The position numbers were made by a program, and so were the translations under genes. The notes under the pieces are model-generated. The model was not told the DNA's origin. It did no database searches and saw only the letters and a list, made by a program, of their open reading frames with translations. From NCBI GenBank assembly GCA_030539395.1, contig JAUNSC010000015.1, positions 1 through 64,000 of the forward strand: 64,000 bases of DNA, read 5' to 3'. Shown in pieces: positions 1 through 9,144 of the stretch. This DNA comes from Eubacteriales bacterium. Lineage in GTDB: Bacteria; Bacillota; Clostridia; Lachnospirales; Lachnospiraceae. The first letter of the stretch is position 1. Each line of letters starts with the position of its first letter.

Positions 1-54
1 AATCGGAGCCATGACTGTTTCCTGTGCAATTTCAATGTCTGATTTGAATCCCAT
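1..54 (-). CDS. fhs: Formate-tetrahydrofolate ligase, N-terminal 18 codons only (cut by window edge)
   Basis: Only the first 18 codons are present; they translate to MGFKSDIEIAQETVMAPI, which fits the usual opening of formate-tetrahydrofolate ligase (a K-x-D-I-x-I-A-Q start). An AGGAGG ribosome binding site lies just upstream (complement of 64-69). The enzyme ligates formate to tetrahydrofolate using ATP, the entry step after formate in the methyl branch of the Wood-Ljungdahl pathway. Its position directly after the acs genes, in the same direction, supports the call and suggests co-transcription. The remaining ~540 residues lie outside the window, so intactness cannot be judged. Confidence 0.85.
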   Translation of the reverse strand, partial: MGFKSDIEIAQETVMAPI

Positions 55-96
55 AGTTTTTGTTCCTCCTTAAGAATTTTAAAACCCCATTTGTCC

Positions 97-738
97 CTAC
101 GCTAACTTTTTAAATGTATTAATGCTGATATCTCCGACAACAGCCATGTCATACGGCTCAAAGGCCAATACAAAATTATCGGAGAATAAAATCTGTGCAG
201 AAGGCGGAAATTCATCGTCACCCGCCCATAAAATGAACTGCACAAAATAATTATTGATAAATTCCAGTTCGTAAGACACGTCCCCAAATGTCAGCTTTTT
301 TGCTTTCATTTTTTCACAAACTGCTGACAACTTGTCCAGTTTAAAGCCAAAACCAAACGCAAGGCGTTTCAGACAGCGGCCATTAAAGGGCTGAAAATAA
401 AGTTCACCATTTGGAACTTCCCTGAATGTAAGGAATTTTCCCTGACTTTTAGACTCTATCCCGTGAAGAAGAAAACGAATCACAAAAATCCTGGCATCCG
501 TTTCATCCCGCACCGCTGAAAAACTTTCTGTATCTTCAGATACCACTTCAACATTAAATTCCGGCCAGGAAACACGATACTCCTTTTGGAGCATTCTGAC
601 AGTAAATTCCTGACTGACGCTATCATATGGAATACCCGTGCGCTTAGATGCCTCTAACGGATCCATTGCACGATATTCTTCCATGTATTGCGCAAAGGGT
701 ACTTCCTCAATATTGTTTTTTCCGTAATTCAGTTCCAT
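97..738 (-). CDS. DUF3786-like protein of the Wood-Ljungdahl operon
   Basis: This 213-residue soluble protein has no signal peptide or membrane segment. From memory it resembles the DUF3786 family, which recurs beside CODH/ACS and corrinoid genes in acetogens; I cannot confirm that without a search. The C-terminal half has conserved-looking patches (FNGRCLKRLAFGFGFKLD near residue 110, FPPSAQILFSDNF near 175). It starts 18 bases after acsV with a GGAG site and ends 42 bases before fhs, so it is almost certainly in the same transcript. No catalytic motif is recognisable. A role in corrinoid or one-carbon handling is suggested by location only. Confidence 0.65.
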   Translation of the reverse strand: MELNYGKNNIEEVPFAQYMEEYRAMDPLEASKRTGIPYDSVSQEFTVRMLQKEYRVSWPEFNVEVVSEDTESFSAVRDETDARIFVIRFLLHGIESKSQGKFLTFREVPNGELYFQPFNGRCLKRLAFGFGFKLDKLSAVCEKMKAKKLTFGDVSYELEFINNYFVQFILWAGDDEFPPSAQILFSDNFVLAFEPYDMAVVGDISINTFKKLA

Positions 739-756
739 ATCTTACTCCAGATTTTT

Positions 757-2685
757 TTATTCCTGCCCAATATTCGGGAATAATGCTGCATCTGTGTGCG
801 GCAGGAAACATGCCCCCACAAATTCATCCATATAGGATGGGATTGCACTCAGCTCAATATACGTCATGTTCTGGGCAATCTCATATACTTTCTGTTCTGA
901 CTGTCTGGAATACAGCATTGCATATGCACCAACAAGAGAAGAATTTCCGATATATTCATACAATTCCAGCGGAACGTCCGGGAACATACCAATGCGGATA
1001 GCATTCTTCATATTGATGCCGCTGCCGATACCGCCAGCTACATATACATGTTCAATCATGGAAATGTCAAAATCACAATATGACAGCATCGTGCGAATAG
1101 CTGAGAATATAGCGCCTTTTGCACGGATGAAATTGTCAATATCTACTTCATTGATCTCAACATCTTTCACAGAGCCTGCATCTTCCTCAAAGGCAATGAT
1201 ATAGGAACCCATTCCGTCTTTATCGTGACGAACTCTTTTTCCTTCCCGAATAAACTTGCCCTTCGGACTGATGATGCCGCAGCGGAACAACTCCGCAATC
1301 ACATCAATAATACCCGATCCACACAATCCCACCGGTTTTGTTCCCGGATCACCTACGACTGTGTATGTCGGCTCCATCGTTTCTTCATCAATAGTACATG
1401 CTTCAATAGCCCCATCTGTGGCACGCATACCACAGCTTATGTCACCGCCCTCAAAAGCAGGACCTGCCGAGCATGCACAACTAAACATAAAATCTGAATT
1501 TCCAAAAACAATCTCACCGTTTGTTCCAAGGTCGATGAACAGAGAAAACTCCGGCTTATTCCATACCATGCTTACAAATGCACCGGCCGTAATGTCACCG
1601 CCCACATAGCTTCCAATATTTGGAGCTACAATTATATGTGCGCATGGATTCACCTTAATCCCCAAGTCACCTGCAAAAACAGAATTTGTTTTAAAAAAAG
1701 TAGGAATATACGGTTCCATACGAACCGGATCAGCATATACACCCATCAGCAAATGGTTCATGGTAGTATTAGCTGCCACACTCATACGGTAAATCTGTTC
1801 ACTGCGCAATTTTGCCTGTTTGCACATAGTATCAATCAACGGGTTGATTGTCTCTTCTACAATAGCATTTTGCAGTTTTTCACTGCCGCCCTGCTTCAGC
1901 GATTCGATAATACGGTTGATGACATCCGCACCATATCGGATCTGACCGTTTCCTGCAGAGCCTTTTGCCAGAATTTCTCCTGACAGCATATCAATGATAA
2001 TTGCAGATACAGTCGTTGTTCCAATATCGATAGCCAGACCGCTCACTACTGCTTTCTCATCCTGTTTCAACACATCATAAACAAACACGTCCCTGTCATT
2101 CCTGCGCATCACCGCCTGAACCTTAAATCCGCTCTGGCGAAGCACATAAGACAGCTTCTTCAATACACAAAACGGTATACGCACTTTTTCCATACCCGTC
2201 TGTGCCTGAAGAACCCGGGTGAACCGTTCGTTATCCGGCATCGTATCATCCAGAGAAGGGATATCCATCTCAACAGATACTACTTCCATATCATTTTTTA
2301 ATTCAATTCCTGCTTCCAGGACCTGCTCTTTTAAGTCGTCAAAAATTTTGATTTCACCCGGGGAACTCAAGTCGGCTACTTTCATACGGCTTCTGTAGGC
2401 TGAAGCAATATCTGGAACAAGCACTTCCACATCATCGCAGACAGTGCTCACACATGCCAGTCTCCAGCCGGCTGCATATTCCTCATCAGAGATATGCAAT
2501 GTCTTTTTCGACTCGAGATTACCTCCGACAAGTTTTACTCTACATTTTCCGCATGCCGCATTACCAGAACACGGCGCATCGATAGCTACGTTTGTTTTTC
2601 TCGCTACCTCAAGAAGGTTTTCACCGAAAGCAGCGAAGACGTTGACATCTTCGCTGTTTTCAAACTTAAAAGTGACCTTATGCAT
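757..2685 (-). CDS. acsV: Corrinoid activation protein AcsV (RACo-type reductive activator)
   Basis: This 642-residue protein should return the corrinoid of the corrinoid iron-sulfur protein (AcsCD) from the inactive Co(II) to the active Co(I) state at the expense of ATP. The N-terminus is a plant-type [2Fe-2S] ferredoxin domain with C39, C45, C48 and C78. A linker follows, then from about residue 215 an ASKHA-like ATPase domain with a DIGTTTVSA phosphate-binding motif, a second DLGTNGEIV motif near 390 and a GLCGSGIID motif near 455. The length fits the RACo family. It begins two bases after acsE stops, with a GGAG site inside the acsE end, so the two are translationally linked. Confidence 0.9.
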   Translation of the reverse strand: MHKVTFKFENSEDVNVFAAFGENLLEVARKTNVAIDAPCSGNAACGKCRVKLVGGNLESKKTLHISDEEYAAGWRLACVSTVCDDVEVLVPDIASAYRSRMKVADLSSPGEIKIFDDLKEQVLEAGIELKNDMEVVSVEMDIPSLDDTMPDNERFTRVLQAQTGMEKVRIPFCVLKKLSYVLRQSGFKVQAVMRRNDRDVFVYDVLKQDEKAVVSGLAIDIGTTTVSAIIIDMLSGEILAKGSAGNGQIRYGADVINRIIESLKQGGSEKLQNAIVEETINPLIDTMCKQAKLRSEQIYRMSVAANTTMNHLLMGVYADPVRMEPYIPTFFKTNSVFAGDLGIKVNPCAHIIVAPNIGSYVGGDITAGAFVSMVWNKPEFSLFIDLGTNGEIVFGNSDFMFSCACSAGPAFEGGDISCGMRATDGAIEACTIDEETMEPTYTVVGDPGTKPVGLCGSGIIDVIAELFRCGIISPKGKFIREGKRVRHDKDGMGSYIIAFEEDAGSVKDVEINEVDIDNFIRAKGAIFSAIRTMLSYCDFDISMIEHVYVAGGIGSGINMKNAIRIGMFPDVPLELYEYIGNSSLVGAYAMLYSRQSEQKVYEIAQNMTYIELSAIPSYMDEFVGACFLPHTDAALFPNIGQE

Positions 2686-2687
2686 AT

Positions 2688-3473
2688 TTAAATCTCCAGG
2701 TAGGAGTCTGCATACAGAGTGTTGCCTTTGAATACATCACAGGATTTGATTGTCTCCATCAGGCGCAGGTCGTTCGGGTTAACAATTGCAGAAGTAAGAC
2801 CCTGCATCATTGCCATAGCTACCAGTGCAGAATCCATGATCGGACGGATGTGTTTCGGCATACCGTTACTGTTGTTGGACAGACCACCTGTAGAATTCAG
2901 TCCCATATCAGAGAACATTTTAATACATTCCAGAATATCCATCTGTTTGTCCTGCATTCCCTTTACAACCAGGAACAGCGGATCGAACCAGATATCTTCT
3001 GCTTCCATGCCATGCTCCAGACCTCTTTCCAGAAGTGTCTGGCAATATCCCATACGTTCATCATTATCTTTTGCAATACCCTCTGCATTACAAAGTGCAA
3101 TACAGATAGCATCATTTGCAGCTGCCAGATCAAGATACTCGATACGGCTTCCTGCATCAGCAGAGTTAACAATCGGTTTACCTTTCGCACGGTTATAAAC
3201 TGAAATACCAGCTTCAATTGCTGCCATATTTGCAGTATCAAGTGCCAACGGAACATTATCGAATTCACCCTGAAGCAGCTGTACTGCCCATTTCATCAGA
3301 TCCGGGCCATAACCTTCTGCCGGTCCAATATTAACATCAAGATAAACAGCGCCTGCGTCCAGCTGCTGTTTTGCTCTTTTCAGGATCGGTTCCGGATCTC
3401 TCTCCAGGAAAGCCTTGTTTACTGCAGGAGCAGTTGTGGAAAGTCTCTCACCAATTGTTACAAATTTTGCCAT
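2688..3473 (-). CDS. acsE: Methyltetrahydrofolate:corrinoid iron-sulfur protein methyltransferase
   Basis: AcsE moves the methyl group of 5-methyltetrahydrofolate to the cobalt of the corrinoid iron-sulfur protein, joining the methyl and carbonyl branches. The 261-residue sequence has the pterin-binding TIM-barrel hallmarks: a YLDVNIGPAEG motif near residue 44, LALDTANM near 76, GKPIVNSAD near 99 and GLSNNSNGMP near 198, matching the family in order and length. A strong site (AAGGAGG) precedes ATG at 3473. It lies between acsC and acsV, the usual acetogen neighbourhood. Confidence 0.93.
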   Translation of the reverse strand: MAKFVTIGERLSTTAPAVNKAFLERDPEPILKRAKQQLDAGAVYLDVNIGPAEGYGPDLMKWAVQLLQGEFDNVPLALDTANMAAIEAGISVYNRAKGKPIVNSADAGSRIEYLDLAAANDAICIALCNAEGIAKDNDERMGYCQTLLERGLEHGMEAEDIWFDPLFLVVKGMQDKQMDILECIKMFSDMGLNSTGGLSNNSNGMPKHIRPIMDSALVAMAMMQGLTSAIVNPNDLRLMETIKSCDVFKGNTLYADSYLEI

Positions 3474-3499
3474 GTTTGTATCCTCCTTAAATTATAATA

Positions 3500-4858
3500 T
3501 TATGCTTCGCCGTTTGCCTGCATATCCTTTAAGAATTTTACAAGCTGTACTGCTTCTTTCGGAGCAATGATAACTTCCCAACCCGGAAGTTTTGCTTCGA
3601 TTTCACCCTTAAGAACAGCTACCTTACCAGGAATAATCAGCTTACGGTTTTTCACTTTACCTTCGATATCCTGTTCTTTCCAGAATTTCTCGATAGATGA
3701 AGAAGAAAGTTTTCCTGCAGCCCATGCTGTCAGTACGGAAAGTCCGCCAGCATCACTGATGATCAGGTTAACCGGCACGCCAGAGCGTTCAAGTTCTCCG
3801 GATACCAGGAAGTATGTAAGTGCAAAGTCTACTGTTGTAAGACAGATAGAATTTTCATCAGCACCATTTAACGGATAGATGCCCGGTTCTACACGCATCG
3901 GCTTCTGCGGGTCTGTAAAGATGTTCTGACGCAGTCCGTACAGCGGAAGTGCTTCTGCATAAGTCATTTCCTGCATAACAACGATAGAGCCGTATTTGAT
4001 TGTCAGAACAGCTGCCAGAGCAGCCTGAAGATGCATATCATCTTTTGCAACTTTTACAAGGTTCACGATGGACGGATAACCACAGGATCTGTCATTATCT
4101 TTGATAGCAGCTTTACGAAGCTGAACCGTATTTGCAAATGTTTCTTTCACAGTTGCACCTGTTGTATCTACTACCAAGTTCTTGTTTCCAAGGCCTTCCA
4201 GTGCTTTTACTGTATCGTAGATTTCATTCATATCAGCACCGCTTACGCCAAGAACAACGCCCGCTTCAGTTGCAACCGCATTCATATCAGCATAGTTTGC
4301 TGCTGTAGCACCATTAAGAACCGGCTTACAGTCTTTGCACACTGCCAGAGCTGCTTTTGCAACGGATGCGTCAGTACATCCAAGAATAAGAACACGGTTT
4401 AAAGCTGCTGCTTTTTTAACCAGCTCCACATAATCAGACTGACCGTCTGCTGCATAATTTACATAAATTGCTTCTACAAACATTCTTTCACCGATACGTT
4501 CGTAGTCAACCTTTGGAATCTCAGCAATCTTTGCGTCGATTGTTGCATCATCCATACAATTGCAAAGTGCAACGGCATATCTTGTCTTGCTGACATATGT
4601 TTTTTCGTGACGATCCATAACAGTCTCACCGCCAAGTGTCAGCTCAGCATCTCCCGCTCCAACTTTAACAGTCTTCATTGGCGGTGCAGTAGCCTCAGAA
4701 AGCTGAGCTTTTGCATCTTCCGAGAAGTACGGGCATGCGCTGATATCAACCGCACCCTGAGCAACTTTCATACAGAAAGCCATACATGTCGGGCTGCCGC
4801 ACTCTTTACAGTTTTTCTTCGGTGATAATTTAAATATATCCAAACCTTTCAGTGCCAT
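3500..4858 (-). CDS. acsC: Corrinoid iron-sulfur protein large subunit (gamma)
   Basis: AcsC binds, with AcsD, the cobamide that carries the methyl group from AcsE to acetyl-CoA synthase. The N-terminus has the [4Fe-4S] cluster motif C17, C20, C25, C42 (NCKECGSPTC then ACPYFSEDAK), which relays the electron for cobalt reduction. The rest is the TIM-barrel and cobalamin-binding part, ending at 452 residues, about the family length. It has a canonical AAGGAGG site, 26 bases after acsD stops. The order acsD-acsC-acsE-acsV is one tight block. Confidence 0.93.
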   Translation of the reverse strand: MALKGLDIFKLSPKKNCKECGSPTCMAFCMKVAQGAVDISACPYFSEDAKAQLSEATAPPMKTVKVGAGDAELTLGGETVMDRHEKTYVSKTRYAVALCNCMDDATIDAKIAEIPKVDYERIGERMFVEAIYVNYAADGQSDYVELVKKAAALNRVLILGCTDASVAKAALAVCKDCKPVLNGATAANYADMNAVATEAGVVLGVSGADMNEIYDTVKALEGLGNKNLVVDTTGATVKETFANTVQLRKAAIKDNDRSCGYPSIVNLVKVAKDDMHLQAALAAVLTIKYGSIVVMQEMTYAEALPLYGLRQNIFTDPQKPMRVEPGIYPLNGADENSICLTTVDFALTYFLVSGELERSGVPVNLIISDAGGLSVLTAWAAGKLSSSSIEKFWKEQDIEGKVKNRKLIIPGKVAVLKGEIEAKLPGWEVIIAPKEAVQLVKFLKDMQANGEA

Positions 4859-4884
4859 AATCTTTTATCCTCCTTAAACAGCAA

Positions 4885-5826
4885 TTATACTAATTCTTTA
4901 ATCAGTTTTGAAATAGTTGCGACTGATACAGGATGTTTTAAGATAACGGCATTAGATCCGCAAGCCAGGTCTGCAGCTGCAGTCTCAACTTCCATATCAA
5001 TACCACGTTTTTCCTGATCGCCCCATTCCGGTGTGTCTGCTTCTGCCTGTGTAGCTTCTTTTGTTCCCCATACTTCAGAAGCTACCGGTGTGATGATCGG
5101 CATCTGAAGCTGAGCATCGTTCTGAGAAAGAGCTGCGGCTTTGATACGCTGCATAGTAGATGCAACATATTCATAACCATAACCTGCAGCTGCCGTACCT
5201 ACGTTCATAACAACAGAACCCGCATTAACACCAAGCTGAGTCATTAATACATTCAACTGTTTTGCAAGGTTGATATCAACAGAAGATTCTGCTCCAACGA
5301 CCTGATTATAAGCCAGACCTGCAGCAGCGCCTACTGCTTTATAGTTTTCTTCTTTTGCAGCAAGAATAAGCGCATTTTTGCCCTGAACTGCCTCTGCTGC
5401 TTTTACAAGAAGTTCTGAATCTTTTTCAACATTTTTGGAACCGCATACAACCAACGGAAGATCTGTAGCTTCTGCAACTTCCTTTAACATTGCTACCAGC
5501 TCTTCTGTGGATTTATTGGCACCGTTCGGATCGCCGCCTTCCATACGGAAGCTAATGAAATCAACACCTTCAAATGTAGCTGCTTTTTTAACCATATCTG
5601 CTACTGTAGTGCATCCTTCATAGTATTTCTTTACACACTCCGGCTCATTTTCCATACCAAAGTCTGTAATCTCAATACCAACCTTCGGTGCATTTTCAAT
5701 TGCTGCATCAAAGGAATATAACGGCAGTACGTTTTCACCGCCGATTTTGATTGCCTTATCACCTGTACCAACTGTTACAGTATTGATGCTGGCATTAAAT
5801 TTTCCTGATTTTGCTGTAAACGGCAT
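4885..5826 (-). CDS. acsD: Corrinoid iron-sulfur protein small subunit (delta)
   Basis: AcsD is the second subunit of the methyl-carrying corrinoid protein; its TIM barrel packs on AcsC and helps hold the cobamide. The 313-residue length and motifs such as FISFRMEGGDPNG (near 95) and VVMNVGTAAAGYGYEY (near 205) fit the family. The start ATG at 5826 has a GGAGG site. Upstream is a 306-base non-coding gap rather than the short spacer seen elsewhere in the operon, with a hairpin about 40 bases before the start, so expression of acsD and downstream genes may be adjusted separately from acsB. Confidence 0.92.
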   Translation of the reverse strand: MPFTAKSGKFNASINTVTVGTGDKAIKIGGENVLPLYSFDAAIENAPKVGIEITDFGMENEPECVKKYYEGCTTVADMVKKAATFEGVDFISFRMEGGDPNGANKSTEELVAMLKEVAEATDLPLVVCGSKNVEKDSELLVKAAEAVQGKNALILAAKEENYKAVGAAAGLAYNQVVGAESSVDINLAKQLNVLMTQLGVNAGSVVMNVGTAAAGYGYEYVASTMQRIKAAALSQNDAQLQMPIITPVASEVWGTKEATQAEADTPEWGDQEKRGIDMEVETAAADLACGSNAVILKHPVSVATISKLIKELV

Positions 5827-6132
5827 TTCGTTTATCCTCCTTCGATTGATGTTTCTTAAATATCCTTCACCACCCGGCCGGGTGAAACCAGGTGGTGGGG
5901 ATCATTTTTTATTATATTTCACTTTAGACTCAGAAAAACGCTATGCATTTTTCTTCGTTAAAGAATCGCGCTGTGCTTCGCGCATCGCACGGCTGCTCAC
6001 TTTCTCACAGCCACTCCGGAATCCAAACGCATATTTATGCGTTTGCGCTGCTTCACAGCTACTGATTCCGTCGTTATTCACTCGGGTGAAAACAAATGCC
6101 GGCTGCGCCGTCGCTTGTTTTCCTTCCTCGCT
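5827..6132. other. 306-base non-coding gap in the acs operon with several inverted repeats
   Basis: I see no gene here. It holds a perfect 12-base palindrome (ACCCGGCCGGGT, 5872-5883) nested in a CACCACC/GGTGGTG pair (5868-5874 with 5891-5897), an AAACGCA/TGCGTTT hairpin around 6024-6043, and a GAAAACAA/TTGTTTTC pair at about 6088-6122. A TATAAT-like box (complement of 5911-5916) has no convincing -35 partner. The base texture (GC-rich, many TTCGC words) differs from the flanking coding sequence. It may be an mRNA processing or stability element, or a mobile repeat remnant. Confidence 0.6.
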
Positions 6133-8256
6133 TTACATCATTGGTTCCATGGAAAGTGCCGGATGGCCTTTTTCTTCCAGGAATGCCAGCAATGTTTCCG
6201 GATCTTCTGCTACTGTCTCGTCACCGATCATATCGCAGAAATTATCAATTCCGTAAAGTTCTTTTGCTGTTGCGTTCAGTCTGTCTCTTACCTGATCTTT
6301 CAGATCCTTCGGCATCCATACGATACGTTCAATACCGCCTTCTGCCTTCATAAACTTCTTGGAAGCGATGAAATGTTTACCATGTCCCATGAAACCTGGT
6401 GTCTGAACACCGCCGCCTGTCATAGATGCAAGTTCCGGGAATGTCATACCGATCGGAGTCATTCCTGCGTACTCACGGTTTGCAATACATACACCGTTGG
6501 AAAGCGGCTCAATACCACAGATACACTCGAAACATCCACAGGATGTCATCGGTTTTTCAATGATAGAGTACAGGGATACATCTTCCAGTGCACCCTGGGA
6601 GAATTTACGAACTGCTTCGTTAACGTCTTCGTACTCACCGATTCTCTCATCGATTACTCTTTCTTTTGTGATGATCTGGCACGGTCCCTGCGGATCCAGC
6701 TCATTAGTTGCTTTTGCATCCAGCCATGAAACAGCACCGCAAAGTCCAAGTCTCTCCGGTGTTACCACGCATACGTGGCTCGGGGAGAATGCCTGACACA
6801 TGATACAACTGTAGTATACGTCTACACCTTCATCTGTCAGAGTTGTAAGACGCTCGTCACGCTTGTCATATGCCGGAATTGCCAGCTCATGACGAAGTTT
6901 TGTACACTCTGCAGCATCTGTATAGATCTTAACCTGGCATTTGTCAACAACAGCAGCAAATTCACTCTTAACTTTTGCGTAAAGAACTTCACCGATATGT
7001 TTTACTCTAAAGCCTGCATTGAATGTATCTTTGCTTACACGGATACGGATCATATCACGCTGCCCTGTATGCATCATGCCTTCCACACAGTTCAGATAGG
7101 AGTGGAATTTACGTTCAAATACTGATTCAAAATCGGACTGCATGCTCTTGCCTGCAACTTCAACAACATAAGCAATACTCTGCTTGCTGCCTTCCGGCAT
7201 CTCATCAATATCCGGTCCGATCACCTCAATCTTGTGGTCCTCGATTTCTGCTGCTTCTTTTGTCTGTACAAGCTCGAAACAGTCTACACGTGAGCCATCA
7301 AACTCTACCTGCATATCACCGCGGCGGATAATTTCTCCTTCGAATGCGGATGCAAATGCAACCGGGATATCGATATGAGTAATCTTAATCTTGATATCTC
7401 TTGCTTCCAGAGATGTCGGATTGAATTTGCTTACATCCGGCTGTACGATCAGACTCTTCGGTACTTTGAAAGTATCTTCGTTTGTGATTACCGGGAAGCC
7501 AAGTGCAATTGCACCTGCACCGCAGGCAACGATTACTTCATTCAGAGGAGCAAATGCATTTACAAATGCCGGTACACGTTCCATTGTATACTTCATCAGA
7601 CCTGCAGCATCGCCCGGCTGAATATTACCAAAGATCAGAGCAGCACGTACCGCTACAGATACAACATGGATTACGCTTGTCACATCTTTGCCCAGCGGAA
7701 TGACACGAACATTTGCACCTGTCTTATATCCCAGTTCTTCACACTGATCAATGATTCCGCCAACCAGTGTTACCAGAATACCCTGTGCCTGATAAGATTT
7801 TACCAGATCTACGCCTTCCTGTGCAGTCGGCGCGGAGCCAAGGATAACTGCTACACCCGGAATATCGCCTGTTACAAGAGGTACGCCAAGTTCACGAATG
7901 ATTGCATCTCCCAGATGTCCGTAACACGGAGCTTCATAAGGTGCCGCACCATCCATATATTTCAGAACTTCAATGAACTCTGCACAAAGAGCCGTTGCAA
8001 CACCGCTCATGAATGCATCGTTCAGCTTCTGTTCTCTTGTCATAAGACTCTTTACAACGCCCAGAGCTGTTTTAAGATCTCCAAGATTCGCAATTTTTGT
8101 TCCGGTTACTGCATAATAGCACGGAAGGCTATAAGCGGTGTCCGGAAAAGCGATTGCCTTGTCTGCGCCATTTGCTGCAATAGCATCATCAATAGCTTTC
8201 TCTGTCAGGCCATAGACAGCATCATTTCCACTAAATACAACATCAAATAATGTCAC
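6133..8256 (-). CDS. acsB: Acetyl-CoA synthase catalytic subunit (CO-methylating)
   Basis: AcsB condenses CO, the methyl group from AcsCD and coenzyme A into acetyl-CoA at the Ni-Ni-[4Fe-4S] A-cluster. All expected A-cluster cysteines are visible: C484, C487, C496, C506, C573 and C575, with the same spacing as in the well-studied Moorella enzyme. The 707 residues span the CODH-contact N-terminal domain, the middle domain and the A-cluster domain with the TPGFMGHGKHF motif near 670. The start is GTG at 8256 after AGGAGG. A cooC-type ATPase sits 33 bases upstream, fitting nickel loading of AcsB. Confidence 0.95.
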   Translation of the reverse strand: MTLFDVVFSGNDAVYGLTEKAIDDAIAANGADKAIAFPDTAYSLPCYYAVTGTKIANLGDLKTALGVVKSLMTREQKLNDAFMSGVATALCAEFIEVLKYMDGAAPYEAPCYGHLGDAIIRELGVPLVTGDIPGVAVILGSAPTAQEGVDLVKSYQAQGILVTLVGGIIDQCEELGYKTGANVRVIPLGKDVTSVIHVVSVAVRAALIFGNIQPGDAAGLMKYTMERVPAFVNAFAPLNEVIVACGAGAIALGFPVITNEDTFKVPKSLIVQPDVSKFNPTSLEARDIKIKITHIDIPVAFASAFEGEIIRRGDMQVEFDGSRVDCFELVQTKEAAEIEDHKIEVIGPDIDEMPEGSKQSIAYVVEVAGKSMQSDFESVFERKFHSYLNCVEGMMHTGQRDMIRIRVSKDTFNAGFRVKHIGEVLYAKVKSEFAAVVDKCQVKIYTDAAECTKLRHELAIPAYDKRDERLTTLTDEGVDVYYSCIMCQAFSPSHVCVVTPERLGLCGAVSWLDAKATNELDPQGPCQIITKERVIDERIGEYEDVNEAVRKFSQGALEDVSLYSIIEKPMTSCGCFECICGIEPLSNGVCIANREYAGMTPIGMTFPELASMTGGGVQTPGFMGHGKHFIASKKFMKAEGGIERIVWMPKDLKDQVRDRLNATAKELYGIDNFCDMIGDETVAEDPETLLAFLEEKGHPALSMEPMM

Positions 8257-8289
8257 TTTTTTTTCCTCCTAATTTCTTTTTAAAATGGA

Positions 8290-9048
8290 TTACTCCATTT
8301 TATTCTTAATTGCTTTGATTTCCTCCACTGCTTCAGGGCTGAAATCATATGGGGAGCATCCCCTGCGGTCAGCATCTATTACCTCTTTGTTATAGTGAAC
8401 AAACCCAAGCAGATCTTCCTGCGGTATCTCGCTTCTAATGAAGGCTTCATCTTCCTCGTCTCTGACCTTATTTGCCACCACACGCACCTGCTTTACGCCC
8501 AGACCTTCTGCCAGACGTTTTACATTACGGTAGGTCTGGATGCTTCTTGCCCCCGGTTCGATTACAACAACAAACTGATCCATTCCTTCTGTGGTTCCGC
8601 GTCCCAAATGTTCCAATCCCGCTTCCATGTCAAGAATCACCACATCATTGCTGCGAAGCACAAGATGATTGATAATACGCTTTAATATAACATGTTCCGG
8701 GCACACACAGCCGCTGTTTGCAGTGTCCACAGTCCCAAGTGTTAACAGTTTTACACCATTTTTCACTTTTGAATAGGTATCCGGTATATCATCTACCTTG
8801 GGATTCAGTTTATAAAATTTATTGTCATCGCTGGCACCGGTACGCTCCTGCACCAGTTTACGCATTTTGGTAATGGGTACGATTTCATCAAGTTCTTCCT
8901 GCGAAAACCCCAGGGCAAGTCCAAGATTTGCATCCGGATCCACATCGGCTGCAAGAACCGTCTTTCCTTCCTCTGCATAAAGTCTTGCCAGGGTAGCGGC
9001 AAATGTTGTTTTCCCCACTCCGCCTTTTCCAGTTACTGCTATTTTCAT
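8290..9048 (-). CDS. cooC: CooC/AcsF-type nickel-insertion ATPase (copy next to acsB)
   Basis: This MinD-family P-loop ATPase of 252 residues has the deviant Walker A GKGGVGKTT at the N-terminus and the C-x-C motif (SGCVCPEH, near residue 115) that binds metal at the dimer interface in CooC proteins. It should deliver or lock in nickel during maturation of CODH or ACS; between acsA and acsB it could serve AcsB (AcsF role) or both. I chose ATG 9048, ten bases after GAGGTG, giving the usual MKIAVTGKGG start; ATG 9057 is an alternative. A second, divergent paralogue lies at 11068-11838. Confidence 0.88.
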   Translation of the reverse strand: MKIAVTGKGGVGKTTFAATLARLYAEEGKTVLAADVDPDANLGLALGFSQEELDEIVPITKMRKLVQERTGASDDNKFYKLNPKVDDIPDTYSKVKNGVKLLTLGTVDTANSGCVCPEHVILKRIINHLVLRSNDVVILDMEAGLEHLGRGTTEGMDQFVVVIEPGARSIQTYRNVKRLAEGLGVKQVRVVANKVRDEEDEAFIRSEIPQEDLLGFVHYNKEVIDADRRGCSPYDFSPEAVEEIKAIKNKME

Positions 9049-9144
9049 ACGTTCCATTCACCTCAAATTATAATAGATTCATAATACCATACAGCCTGCG
9101 CGGCAATTTTAATCATTTTCTGCCGCCCAGGCATAAAATATGTA

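Noticed and set aside
5911-5939. Internal promoter for acsD in the 306-base gap
   Set aside because: A TATAAT-like box is present on the minus strand but no acceptable -35 element lies 16-18 bases upstream.
7375-8250. 291-codon open frame on the plus strand opposite acsB
   Set aside because: It is antisense to acsB, has no ribosome site, and its Cys/Phe/Ile-rich translation looks like a reading shadow of the real gene.
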